Positions 18,080 through 27,763 are shown, counted from the stretch's first letter. The stretch is DNA of 64,000 bases from Fischerella sp. JS2 (GCF_032393985.1 NZ_CP135918.1:6139724-6203723); one strand, 5' to 3'. Translations and numbers: made by a program. The notes: generated from the letters alone by a model not told the origin.

Positions 18080-19036
18080 TCAATCTGGAAGTTGAAAATA
18101 GAGGGCTGTTCGATTGGGCTGTATAAAGCGACTAATTTCTGTGCGGAGGATATGTAAGAAACTAGTTGTGACATGAGCGGGGATACGTTGCGTAGCAATA
18201 AATCCAGCTTGTTCACACATTTTTTTTAATGTCACAGGGGTAAAAGCATTGATATGTTCAAGTGGGTGAACAGCATGAAATTGTGCAAAATTTTGAGGTT
18301 GACTAATTCCTCGACAGTCAGGAACTTCAACGATTAAAATTCCTTTGTCAGCAATTGTGGTTGCTATTTTGCGTAAGGTTGCCAGTGGGTCTTCGAGATG
18401 TTCTAATACTTGAAACAGTGCCACAGCATGTACTTTGTCGACCTGAGCAGATTCTAGAGCTTCCAAATTGTTGAAAACAGAGATACCCATTTTTGCTGCT
18501 CGTTCGCTACGCTTTCTACTGAAATCTATTCCATAGACATCAAAACCAAAAAACCTTGCTAAACAAAGGAAGTATCCATCACCACAACCATAATCTAGAA
18601 TGCGAAATTGTTCAGTGGTGTGTGGTTCTACCAGTTTCTTGACACGCAACAGATGCTTGATACATTGCCGTCCACGTTCAAACAGAGTATCTCGCTTGTT
18701 ACCTGTTTGATAGTGTGCTTCCATATGTTCAATTTGGGCATCATTAATCCACTCGTCATACAGCTTGTTTAATCCTTGTGGTGTGAGAATCCGTTGATGG
18801 AAAATCATGCCACAGGTTTCACAACGCACTAAAGAAAAGGTTTCCTCTGCCAGCAACGACACTACATCTTTACTGTAGTGACATCTGTTAAGAAAAGAAC
18901 GAGTAGGTTCATCAGTAAATTTTCCTTGCCACAAGGGATGAAGATTAGAGGAACCACAGCTGATACAATGCGATCGCTCCCTAAATACAAGCTTTTCGTT
19001 AGAGAATTGTTCTAAACGGTTCTTGTTTGTGGTCAT
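18080..19036 (-). CDS. class I SAM-dependent methyltransferase with zinc-ribbon N-terminus
   Basis: About 318 residues. An N-terminal zinc ribbon is suggested by CISCGS and CETCG, as in sugar methyltransferases of the C-methyltransferase type. The SAM domain has motif I ILDYGCGDGYFLC, an acidic loop at YGIDFS and FQVLEHLEDP as motif post-II. It probably methylates a sugar or sugar nucleotide of the polysaccharide. ATG 19036 is preferred; an upstream TTG at 19117 would add 27 residues of basic, low-information sequence. Neither start has a clear ribosome site. The Wzc-like gene ends 85 bp upstream. Confidence 0.87.
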   Translation of the reverse strand: MTTNKNRLEQFSNEKLVFRERSHCISCGSSNLHPLWQGKFTDEPTRSFLNRCHYSKDVVSLLAEETFSLVRCETCGMIFHQRILTPQGLNKLYDEWINDAQIEHMEAHYQTGNKRDTLFERGRQCIKHLLRVKKLVEPHTTEQFRILDYGCGDGYFLCLARFFGFDVYGIDFSRKRSERAAKMGISVFNNLEALESAQVDKVHAVALFQVLEHLEDPLATLRKIATTIADKGILIVEVPDCRGISQPQNFAQFHAVHPLEHINAFTPVTLKKMCEQAGFIATQRIPAHVTTSFLHILRTEISRFIQPNRTALYFQLPD

Positions 19037-19121
19037 GTCAATAAAGTTCCGATTTGAAAAATATAGTTTGTTTCTCTCGGAAGCCACCCTTTGTCTAGTC
19101 TTTTTATCTCCAATCAAATTC

Positions 19122-21308
19122 CTATTTCAGTTTTTGCGGTACTCTCTCTAAATCTGCGGTACTATTTCTATCCCGAAGGTTGGAATAATAAAAGTAACTG
19201 CTAGGTTCCTGCTTGGCGTTAACAGCATTAGCAACTATTCCCAAAACATTTGCCTCAGAACGTTCTAGCAGAAACTTAGCAGCAGCAGCACTAGGTGCAT
19301 CTAAAACACCAGGGCGAGTTACCAGCAAAATCCCATCTGCCATTTTTCCTAAAACTGCGGCATCCGCAATCCCTGCAAGCGGAGGAGTATCAAATATAAC
19401 GTAATCATAGTTTTCGGAAAAAATATCTACTAAAGAGGTCATGCCTTCAGAGTCAATTAGAGCCAGGGGATTAGGGGGTACAACTCCAGCAGTCAGCACA
19501 GCTAAAAACTCTGTAACTTTTTGCACAGCCTGGGAAAAGATTCCTTGACCAACAAGGAGATGGCTTAAACCCACTGAGTTGATTAAACCCCATAGATGAT
19601 GTTGCGTTGGTTTACGCATATCTGCATCAACTAGTAGAACTCGCTTACCTGATTGAGCGATAACCGCAGCTAAATTGGCAGAAACTTCTGATTTCCCTTC
19701 GGCAGTTACAGAACTTGTAACTACAATTTTGCGAACTTTCCGATGGCTAATAAATTTCAGGTTTGCCTGAAGCATTTGGTAAGCTTCATGAACTACTGTA
19801 CGAGGTGAAGTAGTGGCGATAACTTGGGGATAAACACCATCTTCTATCTCTTGGACACCACTAACAGAATTATTCGGTTTATATTTGGGAATTAAACCCA
19901 ACAAAATGTAACCAAAAAATGTTTCGGTTTCCTTGACTGTTTTCAATGACCTATCGATTAAGTCTACAAAAAACGCAGCAGCAATACTAAGTAATACACC
20001 CGCAAATATACTGCCACCTGCTAAGAGTATTTTCGTTTTGGAGATAACTGGCTTTTTCGGAATCTGTGCCGGTTGGACAATTCTAGCATTCCCAATAGTC
20101 TGCTTTTCTGCTACCTGAATTTCCTGTAGTCTGGTAACAAGATTTTCATAGCCAGTTTTCGCAGCTTCTAATCTACGCTCTAAAGCTTGTTGCTTTTTCT
20201 CTAAACTTGGCATCATAGCCAATTGTTGTTGATAATTTGCTCGGATATTAGACAAGGTTCGGATTTTTTTCTCTAATCCCTGTCGTTCTGCCTTGAATTC
20301 CACATATTTATCAGTCAGTTCTTCCCGAATTTTACCTATTTGTAATTTACCTGGAGAAACTATTGGGATTCCTGAATATTCCTGAGTCCGTTGTTGTAAT
20401 AGAGAATTGAGAGTTGCTTGTTGATTTTTTAAGTCAGTAATCGTTGGATGTACCTCAGTATAAATTGCTCGTGCATTTGCTAACTGGGTTTGAACTTTTT
20501 GCAACTCAGTCAAAACTTCTTGAACACCAGGTATTTGACTTAAGGAAGTAACTGCTACTGCTTGATTTTCACTTACATTTAGTTGACTGGCTATCTGTGC
20601 TTCTTGGGCACTCACATCGGCTAAGGCAGCTTTAACTTGATTAATTTCTTGATCAAGCTTGGAAATAATATCAATAGCTGCGGTTGATTCTTCTGCAAGC
20701 TGAATCACTTTGTTTTGGATTTTAAACTGACGTAATGCTTCAGCTGCCCGTTCTAATTCTTGGCGAGAAGCAGGTAGTTGCTCTTTAATAAATTCACCAG
20801 CAGCAGAAACTTGGGCACGGTTAGTTTGAATGTTGTTCTCTACATAAGACTTCATTAACTGATTGACTACTGCTGCTGCTAAATCAGGATCATTTGAGGC
20901 GTAAGAAACTCTAAGAACATCTGTGCCTACAATTGGTTTGACGTTGACTTTGAGTAATTCCGGATCAATTAATTTTCCTTGGTCATCTTTTAACTGTAAA
21001 GCAGTAATAACCTCTTGCAACATTGGATGGGAATTTACAATTACGGCTTGAGTTTCTAGAGGATTACCCTCGCGCATCAAAGCTTCTAAATCCCCTATTT
21101 TTTCTCCTACTTTGGTGAGTGATGATGTACGGTCTGATTTGAAAAGTAATATACCATCTGCTTGATATTCAGGTTTTTGCATGAATAAAGCTGAACCTGA
21201 TAAGCCAATGGAAGCAAGAATGATTGCTGCTATCAATCGCCAACGGCGTTTGAGAATAAGCAAGTATTGTTGAATTTCTGTTGCTTGTGTGTAGCTATTG
21301 GTCTCCAT
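19122..21308 (-). CDS. Wzc-like polysaccharide co-polymerase / BY-kinase
   Basis: A 728-residue protein controlling chain length and export. It has a Wzz domain between two membrane helices (about 23-43 and 425-447), with long coiled-coil segments between them. The cytoplasmic tyrosine-kinase domain has Walker A TAEGKSEVSANLA, Walker A' VLLVDADMRKP and Walker B VIFDTPPLAG. The usual C-terminal tyrosine cluster is reduced to SSYFYYSN, so autophosphorylation capacity may be limited. An AAGGA lies about 10 bases before the ATG. A 425-bp gap upstream suggests its own promoter, dividing the locus into two transcription units. Confidence 0.93.
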   Translation of the reverse strand: METNSYTQATEIQQYLLILKRRWRLIAAIILASIGLSGSALFMQKPEYQADGILLFKSDRTSSLTKVGEKIGDLEALMREGNPLETQAVIVNSHPMLQEVITALQLKDDQGKLIDPELLKVNVKPIVGTDVLRVSYASNDPDLAAAVVNQLMKSYVENNIQTNRAQVSAAGEFIKEQLPASRQELERAAEALRQFKIQNKVIQLAEESTAAIDIISKLDQEINQVKAALADVSAQEAQIASQLNVSENQAVAVTSLSQIPGVQEVLTELQKVQTQLANARAIYTEVHPTITDLKNQQATLNSLLQQRTQEYSGIPIVSPGKLQIGKIREELTDKYVEFKAERQGLEKKIRTLSNIRANYQQQLAMMPSLEKKQQALERRLEAAKTGYENLVTRLQEIQVAEKQTIGNARIVQPAQIPKKPVISKTKILLAGGSIFAGVLLSIAAAFFVDLIDRSLKTVKETETFFGYILLGLIPKYKPNNSVSGVQEIEDGVYPQVIATTSPRTVVHEAYQMLQANLKFISHRKVRKIVVTSSVTAEGKSEVSANLAAVIAQSGKRVLLVDADMRKPTQHHLWGLINSVGLSHLLVGQGIFSQAVQKVTEFLAVLTAGVVPPNPLALIDSEGMTSLVDIFSENYDYVIFDTPPLAGIADAAVLGKMADGILLVTRPGVLDAPSAAAAKFLLERSEANVLGIVANAVNAKQEPSSYFYYSNLRDRNSTADLERVPQKLK

Positions 21309-21733
21309 ACAACAAGTTTCCTTGTGGTGGTTGTATACACATGCGGAAAGTTGAAGATTGGTATTATTGGGTTATTTACATACCATCATCTAACTGGGTT
21401 TCAAAACCAAAAAATTATCATTCATTCTAGTATTTGGCTGGGCGTTTTTTTGATTAATTACATGATTGACAGCCAAAAACTAAGAAAAACTTATTAAATA
21501 ATATTGTTGGCAATTCCATTTAATTATCAAGTTATTTGCTACCAATAAATAATATTTGAGATTGCACAATATTAAATTAGAGTTTATCTTTATTTGATAT
21601 TTATTTCAAGTAGGAAATTAAAAGAATATTTGATGATATTCTTGAAAGTAAGTAACAGAAAGCAGAGGATTAATTATTAGTATCAATTTTTGAAATCTTC
21701 TGCCCTCTGCCTTCTGCTCTTTGCCTTTCTTCT
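21309..21733. other. intergenic region inside the polysaccharide locus
   Basis: This 425-bp AT-rich space lies between the initiating sugar transferase and the Wzc-like gene, both on the minus strand. It probably holds a promoter for the Wzc unit. I searched for NtcA-type GTA-N8-TAC and saw none, and no gene is recognisable. Confidence 0.5.
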
Positions 21734-23161
21734 TTAATAAGCACCCGTTTTTCGCAGTACGACTCTAACAGTTTCTAGCAAAATTTTCAAATCAAGCCAG
21801 AGTGACCAATTCTCAATGTAAGTGATATCTAATTTCACCCCATCTTCAAAGTTATCAATATCTGATCGACCAGAAACTTGCCATAATCCGGTGATACCAG
21901 GCAAAACTTCTTGGCGAATAAAGTGCTTTGTTTTAAACCTTTCGACATCCCTACTAGGAAGAGGACGAGGGCCAACCAAGCTCATTTCCCCAACTAAAAC
22001 ATTTAATAATTGCGGCAGTTCATCTAAACTGTAAAGCCGCAAAAACTTACCTATCTGTGTAATCCGAGGATCATTTTTGATCTTAAAGAGAACACCGTCT
22101 TTGATTTCATTGTTGGTTTCAAGAGATGCTTGCAGTTTTTCTGCATTATTAACCATTGTCCGGAATTTCCAAATTTTAAAGTTCTTTCCGTGCAATCCCA
22201 CTCGATTTTGGCGGAAGAACACTGGCCCTGGGGAGTCTAATTTAATTAGTATGGCTATTGCCAGGTAGACAGGAGATAACAATAATAACAGTGAGATTGA
22301 ACAAATAAGGTCAAAACACCTTTTGAGCCAAAAATCACTACCAGCGATAATTGGTGCTGGAATGGTCATACAAGGTACTTCACCCAGCATCCAAAATACT
22401 GATTTAGGACAGCAAACATCAGTTTCCATTGGTAGGATTCTTAAAATAATGCCAGCAGTCTGGAAGTGCCAACAAACATATAAACGATTTTTGATGGCAT
22501 TCCAAGAAACAAAGGCTTCAGTTATACCCTGTTTGCGAAGATACTCAAAAGTTGCTTCTCGGTTAACTAAATCTAGACAGCTAGGATCAGCAATTCCCTG
22601 CACTGTATAGCAATTTTCTTTTTCAATTAACTTAATATGATTTTTTTGGTCTTGGCTGTCAGTAATGAGAAAAACTGAATGACGAATTGCTCCCTGACAA
22701 CGAAGTTGTTTTGTAGCAACATCAAACATGAAGCGATCGCAACAAACAAACACCACAGAACAAAACCAAAATATTAAAAAAGTAGAGCGTGAAACATAAC
22801 TATCTGGTTCGTAAAGAAAGGCTATAAATAATAGTAAAATATCTGCTAATGATACTGCTTGAATTAAACCAAAATAATTACGGCGCTCTTTTCCAGGTTT
22901 ATAAAGTCCTTTAACTGCTATGACACTGATTGCAGTTAATAACATGAACATGAGTAAAGATATTTGTTCTGCCCACAGAGATTCTAGACTTGTTCCGTAA
23001 TATGCTGCTAATGTCCATGCCGAAGTCAAAGCAATGACATCTAACAAAATTAAGGTCATTACTCGCAGTATCCTAATTTTTAATCCTCGTTGTATGGTAG
23101 TACCTTTAGCTGACCTCAAATCCGGTTTAAAAGTTGTAACTGTGAGAGTATTAGTAGTCAT
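21734..23161 (-). CDS. exopolysaccharide polyprenyl-phosphate sugar transferase (initiating enzyme)
   Basis: A 475-residue enzyme that moves the first sugar phosphate from a nucleotide sugar to undecaprenyl phosphate. Four hydrophobic N-terminal segments and a CoA-binding-like middle (CGA-rich) domain precede the bacterial sugar transferase domain (about 280-470). Its motifs are KRCFDLICS, SPGPVFFRQNRVG, KFRTM, LDELPQLLNVL and MSLVGPRPLPSRD. It ends with an RKTGAY tail typical of WbaP/EpsL-like proteins. A GAGG lies 10 bases before the ATG. It forms a group with the WecG-type and GH10 genes upstream. Confidence 0.95.
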   Translation of the reverse strand: MTTNTLTVTTFKPDLRSAKGTTIQRGLKIRILRVMTLILLDVIALTSAWTLAAYYGTSLESLWAEQISLLMFMLLTAISVIAVKGLYKPGKERRNYFGLIQAVSLADILLLFIAFLYEPDSYVSRSTFLIFWFCSVVFVCCDRFMFDVATKQLRCQGAIRHSVFLITDSQDQKNHIKLIEKENCYTVQGIADPSCLDLVNREATFEYLRKQGITEAFVSWNAIKNRLYVCWHFQTAGIILRILPMETDVCCPKSVFWMLGEVPCMTIPAPIIAGSDFWLKRCFDLICSISLLLLLSPVYLAIAILIKLDSPGPVFFRQNRVGLHGKNFKIWKFRTMVNNAEKLQASLETNNEIKDGVLFKIKNDPRITQIGKFLRLYSLDELPQLLNVLVGEMSLVGPRPLPSRDVERFKTKHFIRQEVLPGITGLWQVSGRSDIDNFEDGVKLDITYIENWSLWLDLKILLETVRVVLRKTGAY

Positions 23162-23234
23162 AAATTTGACAACCTCGATGTTTTGGTAACTTTAGAAATT
23201 CCTAACTAAAACAGAGCCATGCCACGTTAAAACT

Positions 23235-23993
23235 TTATTCAAATTTTGAAACTCCTATGCGTTGTTTTAGTACTAACCAAACAAACAAAGGATTACCCAG
23301 GATATAGCGTTTCCATAAGCGTCTAGGTTCGACGAGTAAGCGGAAGAACCATTCTAAGCCAGATTTTTGCATCCATAACGGCGCTCGTTTCACCATACTA
23401 CTGACTAGTTCAAAACTAACTCCAATACCAATTGAAATTGGTATATTTAAAGTCTTGTAATTGTTATAAATCCAATATTCCTGCTTAGGAGAACCTAAAC
23501 CAACAAAAAGAATATCTGGTTTTGCTTCTCTAATTTTAGAGTTAATAACTGCTAGTTCTTTTGGTTTTGATTCAAATCCATAGGGTGGACAATATGTACC
23601 GACTATTTGTAAATTTGGATATTTTTTTTCTAGAACTTCTTTTGCTTTGATAGATGCACCAGGACGTCCTCCTAATAAGAAGATTTTTAACTGTTTTTGA
23701 GCTGCGATCGCACATAATTTCTCAAATAAATCTGTGCCATTCACTCGACCCTTGAGTGATGATTTTAAAAATTTCGCTGCCCATAAGAGGGAAACCCCAT
23801 CTGGTACTACCAAAAAAGCTTGACGATAGTATTCACGAAAACGAGAATTATTTTGTAGTAGTACAACATGTTGTGCGTTAGGGGTGACAACATATTTTGG
23901 TTCTTTGCCTACTAGTACATGTTCGATTATCTTTTCAACAACTTCATTAAAACAAAGTTGGTCAATTTCTACGCCACAAATATTGATCTTCAT
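23235..23993 (-). CDS. WecG/TagA/CpsF family glycosyltransferase
   Basis: A 252-residue GT26 enzyme. Diagnostic segments are VTPNAQHVVLLQNN, VVPDGVSLLWAAKFL, RVNGTDLFEKL, IFLLGGRPG and LFVGLGSPKQEYWI. Members add N-acetylmannosaminuronate or a related sugar to a lipid-linked first sugar, so this is probably the second step after the initiating transferase 73 bp downstream. The C-terminal QKSGLEWFFRLLVEPRRLWKR pattern is the membrane-associating tail usual for the family. AGGG lies upstream of the ATG at fair spacing. Confidence 0.93.
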   Translation of the reverse strand: MKINICGVEIDQLCFNEVVEKIIEHVLVGKEPKYVVTPNAQHVVLLQNNSRFREYYRQAFLVVPDGVSLLWAAKFLKSSLKGRVNGTDLFEKLCAIAAQKQLKIFLLGGRPGASIKAKEVLEKKYPNLQIVGTYCPPYGFESKPKELAVINSKIREAKPDILFVGLGSPKQEYWIYNNYKTLNIPISIGIGVSFELVSSMVKRAPLWMQKSGLEWFFRLLVEPRRLWKRYILGNPLFVWLVLKQRIGVSKFE

Positions 23994-24073
23994 GGTTCAC
24001 CCTGGATTAAGATTGTCAAGTATGCAAAGCATACTTGCGTAGATGGGAATTAGGTTTTGGAATTACAGATTGG

Positions 24074-25237
24074 CTATCGTTTTGGAGCGTGATCAAATGC
24101 TCTAGCTATAGCATTCCAAGCCAGTTTGTATTTCATGTTTGAGTCCAAAGGTAAAGGACGGACTGGTGATTGATCTGAACGGGGATAAAAACTTGATACC
24201 CAAGTGTATTTATCGCTCAATCCCCAAGTTAAAACTGCAATAACTGCTCGCTCATCTAAGACAATGTTCAAATAGTCTTCATAAAGACCTGCGATAATGC
24301 GATCGCGTGCGATCAGATCTGAAGTTAATTTCTGATCTACCACATCTAGTTCAGTAATCAGAATTTTGAGACCAAGACTAGCTACATCTGCAAGAAAACT
24401 CCGCAATTTTTTAGCATTAAAGCTTGGTATATGACCCATCAAATGAGATTGCATACCCAATGCATGAATTGGTGTTCCTCTAGATTTCAATCGTTCTAGC
24501 AGTTTGAGAACAGCAGTTCTTTTGGCTCCATCTTGGTAACTGTCATACTCTAGTCCATAGTCGTTATAGACTAACATGGCTTTAGGGTCACAAGCTGCCG
24601 CCGTTCGAAAAGCAAGCTCAATGTAATCTGTACCTAAAAACTCTAGCCAAGGCGTTTTTCGTAACCCGTCAGTTCGTCCATCATCTATTTCTATTGCTTC
24701 GTTCACCACATCCCAAGAATGTATTTGTTCTCCATAATGTTTGGTCACAGTTTTAATATGTTCCAACAACAAACTTTCTGCATTTTTGCGGTTAACTACT
24801 TCCTTAAACCACACAGGTAAAGCTTGATGCCAAACTAAAGTATGTCCACGGAAAAACATGCCATGACACCGTGCAAACTGAGCTAACCAATCTGATTTAG
24901 TAAAATCAAATTTTTTGGGATGAGGTCGTATACTATCCCACTTAAGTTGATAATCTGGAACCAGCATATTGCACTCTCTAATAAAGCTGGTCTTTAAAAT
25001 TGTATTTGACAACAAATAATCTTTGACAGCAGCAGCTCCATAAATTAATCCCTTTGCTGCGGCACGAGCTTTCAAAGAATTTTTTCCAGCTACTTTAAAG
25101 TCCTTGCTTGAATTATCAAGCGCTTGACTGTACAAGAAATTTCTATTTTCTCCTATACTAACTGCGCTTGCTCCTGTCAAAATGGATAGACTAGCGTACA
25201 AAAAAGAACGTCTGCCTAATGAAGTTTTTTTGAACAT
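24074..25237 (-). CDS. Tat-exported GH10 glycosidase (endo-1,4-beta-xylanase family)
   Basis: A 387-residue secreted enzyme. The N-terminus MFKKTSLGRRSFLYASLSIL has a twin-arginine signal. The GH10 barrel shows the acid/base Glu180 in SWDVVNEAIE and the nucleophile Glu296 in ILITELDVV, with WHQALP and QSHLMGH as substrate-site segments. GH10 enzymes cleave beta-1,4-xylan-like chains. At the head of a polysaccharide locus it more likely trims or releases the self-made glycan than degrades plant xylan (inference). ATG 25237 is chosen over a TTG five codons upstream because it gives a normal Tat signal length. Confidence 0.9.
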   Translation of the reverse strand: MFKKTSLGRRSFLYASLSILTGASAVSIGENRNFLYSQALDNSSKDFKVAGKNSLKARAAAKGLIYGAAAVKDYLLSNTILKTSFIRECNMLVPDYQLKWDSIRPHPKKFDFTKSDWLAQFARCHGMFFRGHTLVWHQALPVWFKEVVNRKNAESLLLEHIKTVTKHYGEQIHSWDVVNEAIEIDDGRTDGLRKTPWLEFLGTDYIELAFRTAAACDPKAMLVYNDYGLEYDSYQDGAKRTAVLKLLERLKSRGTPIHALGMQSHLMGHIPSFNAKKLRSFLADVASLGLKILITELDVVDQKLTSDLIARDRIIAGLYEDYLNIVLDERAVIAVLTWGLSDKYTWVSSFYPRSDQSPVRPLPLDSNMKYKLAWNAIARAFDHAPKR

Positions 25238-25455
25238 ATATAGACTAGACAAAGGGCTTTTATAGAAAAATGCATTAATTTAGGCAATCCATATAATCAG
25301 TTAACATGCCTAATATATTTCCATGAGTTTAATTTCGCAGTTTCTTTCTAGCTTCTTCAATATTAAAAATTCTTCTAATGGAGTCAATTAAACTTTAGAT
25401 AGATACTCATTAATATTGTGTTTTATAATTAAATATTTTTATTTTATGAAGCAAT

Positions 25456-25484
25456 CTACTTATTAGTAAATAGCTAATAAGTAG
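25456..25484. repeat. 10-bp inverted repeat (CTACTTATTA/TAATAAGTAG)
   Basis: A perfect 10-bp stem around a 9-base loop, about 220 bp upstream of the GH10 gene start. It could be a transcription factor site or RNA hairpin; nothing decides between these. Confidence 0.45.
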
Positions 25485-25680
25485 GTTATGTTGACTGAAC
25501 TGAGATCAATAAGACCGTCTAAGTCCAAATCAATTGCTATTGCCACATATTTATGAATTTGTAATTAATGTAAAATTAGGTAATCAATATGGCACTTCAT
25601 TTCTGATATGACCATTTTCAGACTATACAAATAATTAAGTCACTGTGAACTATATCCTTAAAAGTAAAAAGGAATGATTG

Positions 25681-25727
25681 TTATAGTGTATTACACTATA
25701 AATGCATCAATGTATCTATCGATAGAT
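25681..25727. promoter_or_regulatory. two adjacent palindromes (TTATAGTGTA-T-TACACTATAA and ATCTATCGATAGAT)
   Basis: A perfect 10-1-10 palindrome (25681-25701) is followed 12 bp later by a perfect 14-bp palindrome (25714-25727). Two dense symmetric sites in an otherwise plain AT-rich gap look like protein-binding operators. No known regulator consensus was recognised. Confidence 0.35.
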
Positions 25728-25877
25728 TAGCGAACTAATCAAGTTTGCTATCAGCTATCCAAGCAAATACTGTATGATTTTGTGCTTCATAGATGAGATA
25801 TTTGGAACCTATCTTGAATTTGCAGTTGTCACAATAAGGTAAAACTAAAACTTAGTTATTGACTAGCTTTCAAAGCC

Positions 25878-25916
25878 AAAAATGCTGTGATTTAGTTGCT
25901 GCTACAAAGCATTTTT
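25878..25916. terminator. hairpin AAAAATGCT/AGCATTTTT with T-rich tail
   Basis: A 9-bp perfect stem that extends further with one bulge (GCC/GC) around a 21-base loop. It is followed on the plus strand by TTGCTTTTCC. It could terminate an unannotated plus-strand transcript. Confidence 0.35.
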
Positions 25917-26592
25917 GCTTTTCCGAGGGTTTTCTAAAAGCTATCCATATCATGCAACAATATTACAGTAATGTTCTTATTTATTTCAAGTAGTCATTTT
26001 TCATCATAACTAGCGAAAATTTGCTTTGATTGATTAAATGTTGCTGATAATGATGATTCCATTGAATAATTTTTACTTTGCGAATTATATTTACTATAAA
26101 CCATTAAAAGTATTATCAAGATAAATATTGATACATGCATCAAGTATAAGTTTGATAATAAAAAGATTAAAAATAATCAACAACGAGAAGTAATTTAAGT
26201 AGCTTTCATCAATGTCTGCATATGAATAAATATAGACAAACACAATTCAAACTAACTATCAACAATATATGCTAAAAATTAAAGTTTATCTGGAAAATAT
26301 AACCTACAGGAGCCAATGAGTTAGATAATTTGCTTACTAAAGCTTCTTTCCAAGCTTTCTTCCCTCTTTATCCCTAGTTCATTGCAGTCATTACACAAAA
26401 GCTCCCTATAATATTCAGCAGTTATATTTATATTTGTTAGTTGATAGTGCAATGCTCCTGTTACACAAAACTCTGAGGTTTCACGTAAAAAAATAATGAT
26501 TATTACAGGATGTCTTAAATATTTTTTGCCTTTAGAAGCAGGTTTTATGCAGTCAATAATTGGCTAATTAAGAAAGACAGATTTAAGATTAA

Positions 26593-26617
26593 ACCTGCCT
26601 TGAAAATAGAGGCAGGT
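26593..26617. terminator. ACCTGCC/GGCAGGT hairpin
   Basis: A perfect 7-bp G+C-rich stem around an 11-base loop, about 330 bp from the stop of the minus-strand gene at 26945. Weak evidence for termination. Confidence 0.3.
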
Positions 26618-26739
26618 CTATTGACTACTTTGTGAAGCGATCGCTTCTCGTCAAACTGGGTTTATTGGTGTGCAATCTCATGACTATCCACCATACTGAC
26701 TGTAAATCACAATCCTATCTGATTGATGAAAATGAAGAG

Positions 26740-26783
26740 AACAAGATACCTGACTTCTTTTTAAAGAAATTGGGTATCTTGTT
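26740..26783. repeat. 11-bp inverted repeat (AACAAGATACC/GGTATCTTGTT)
   Basis: Perfect 11-bp arms around a 22-base loop that itself can fold (CTTCTTTTTAAAGAA). It lies within the doubtful frame at 26632-26814, which argues that this stretch is structural or regulatory rather than coding. Confidence 0.5.
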
Positions 26784-26944
26784 GTTCATGAATGATTTAG
26801 GAAAGTATTGTTAATTTTATTAAGTAAGTCGGTGGGAATAAACATAACTATATTACGAAAAGTAAATACACCTAGAACCCTTACCAATGATCAATGACTT
26901 TGGACAAATGACGAGCCTAACGAGTTAGCTTTATTTGTGCTGAC

Positions 26945-27556
26945 TTACCATTCTTCAGCCCAATAGATAATCTCTGAAGCCGATAGATCTATAGCGACAC
27001 CATAACTATCACCATGATTCCACTTAAAATTAGAACCACTTCTATCGTTTGCACCCAGTACTAATATTTCATAGGAGTTAGGAAAAGAATCTTCTTGAGA
27101 GTTACTAGTATAAAAAAAAGTTGTAGGCACACCGTTAGGTAGGTTGGCGTGTTCATTAGTGTTACCACCTATATACCTATGCTTAGCTATAGCTTTGTAT
27201 TGATTATTTAATTCCTTTACTTGTTGTGCTGGAAGTTTCAACCTAAGTTGAAAAAAATTATTTTTTTGTCCTTGTAAAAAACCACGAGAGTAAGCAAGAC
27301 GAACTTCCGAGCTATTAGGCGGAATATAATTAGGAAAATGTTTGACTTGATTTTGATTTAACCAAAGTTTATGGCGAATTTCTTGGTAACGTGAGGCATT
27401 TTGTATGGTTTTAACTTGATTGTTACTGTTAAAAGCTTGTCTGAAAACGAAACCTACCCCAACAATACCAACACTGCCAAGGGAAATGAAAGCAATAATG
27501 GCAATTTGTACAAGTTGTGCAGACGCATAGCGTCTTGTTGGCAAACTTCGTTTCAT
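26945..27556 (-). CDS. membrane-anchored protein of unknown function
   Basis: A 203-residue protein I do not recognise. It has a basic N-terminus (MKRSLPTRRYASAQ), one hydrophobic helix (about 15-38, LVQIAIIAFISLGSVGIVGV) and a large hydrophilic domain that should be outside the cytoplasm. The hydrophobic helix is pilin-like in position but lacks a GFxxxE prepilin site. The C-terminal end GVAIDLSASEIIYWAEEW is aromatic and ends the protein abruptly, suggesting a globular domain edge. The start ATG has no clear ribosome site. It stands alone, 207 bp downstream of the ubiA stop's far side, with no operon partner. Confidence 0.7.
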   Translation of the reverse strand: MKRSLPTRRYASAQLVQIAIIAFISLGSVGIVGVGFVFRQAFNSNNQVKTIQNASRYQEIRHKLWLNQNQVKHFPNYIPPNSSEVRLAYSRGFLQGQKNNFFQLRLKLPAQQVKELNNQYKAIAKHRYIGGNTNEHANLPNGVPTTFFYTSNSQEDSFPNSYEILVLGANDRSGSNFKWNHGDSYGVAIDLSASEIIYWAEEW

Positions 27557-27763
27557 TGCGTTGGGTGTTAACTATGGTTGTATACCCAACTTTTATCGAA
27601 ATTCGTAGAATTTCGGAATAGATTCTAAGTGCATTTACGCAAAATTTACAGAAAGTTTACTATAGCACTGTAAGAACACGGCAAATAAGAGGGAAACGAG
27701 AAGGATGAAGTATGAAGTATTAATTTTAATCCTTCTGCCTCCTGTGTTCTGCCTTCTGCCTTC

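Larger units (their letters stand above)
25238..26944. other. 1.7-kb AT-rich intergenic region with several hairpins
   Basis: No credible protein gene lies here. A 60-codon plus frame at 26632-26814 starts with GTG, has no ribosome site and overlaps a hairpin. Several perfect inverted repeats are present (listed separately). The region is upstream of the minus-strand polysaccharide locus and downstream of the minus-strand gene at 26945-27556, so it may hold promoters, terminators or a small RNA. Confidence 0.5.

Noticed and set aside
7960-25237. Assigning the locus specifically to heterocyst envelope polysaccharide (hep) genes
   Set aside because: The general enzyme types agree, but no gene could be matched to a specific hep gene from sequence alone, and sheath or hormogonium glycan loci use the same families.
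26632-26814. Plus-strand 60-codon frame starting MKRSLLVKLG
   Set aside because: GTG start, no ribosome site, overlap with an 11-bp inverted repeat and no protein-like pattern after the first 15 residues.
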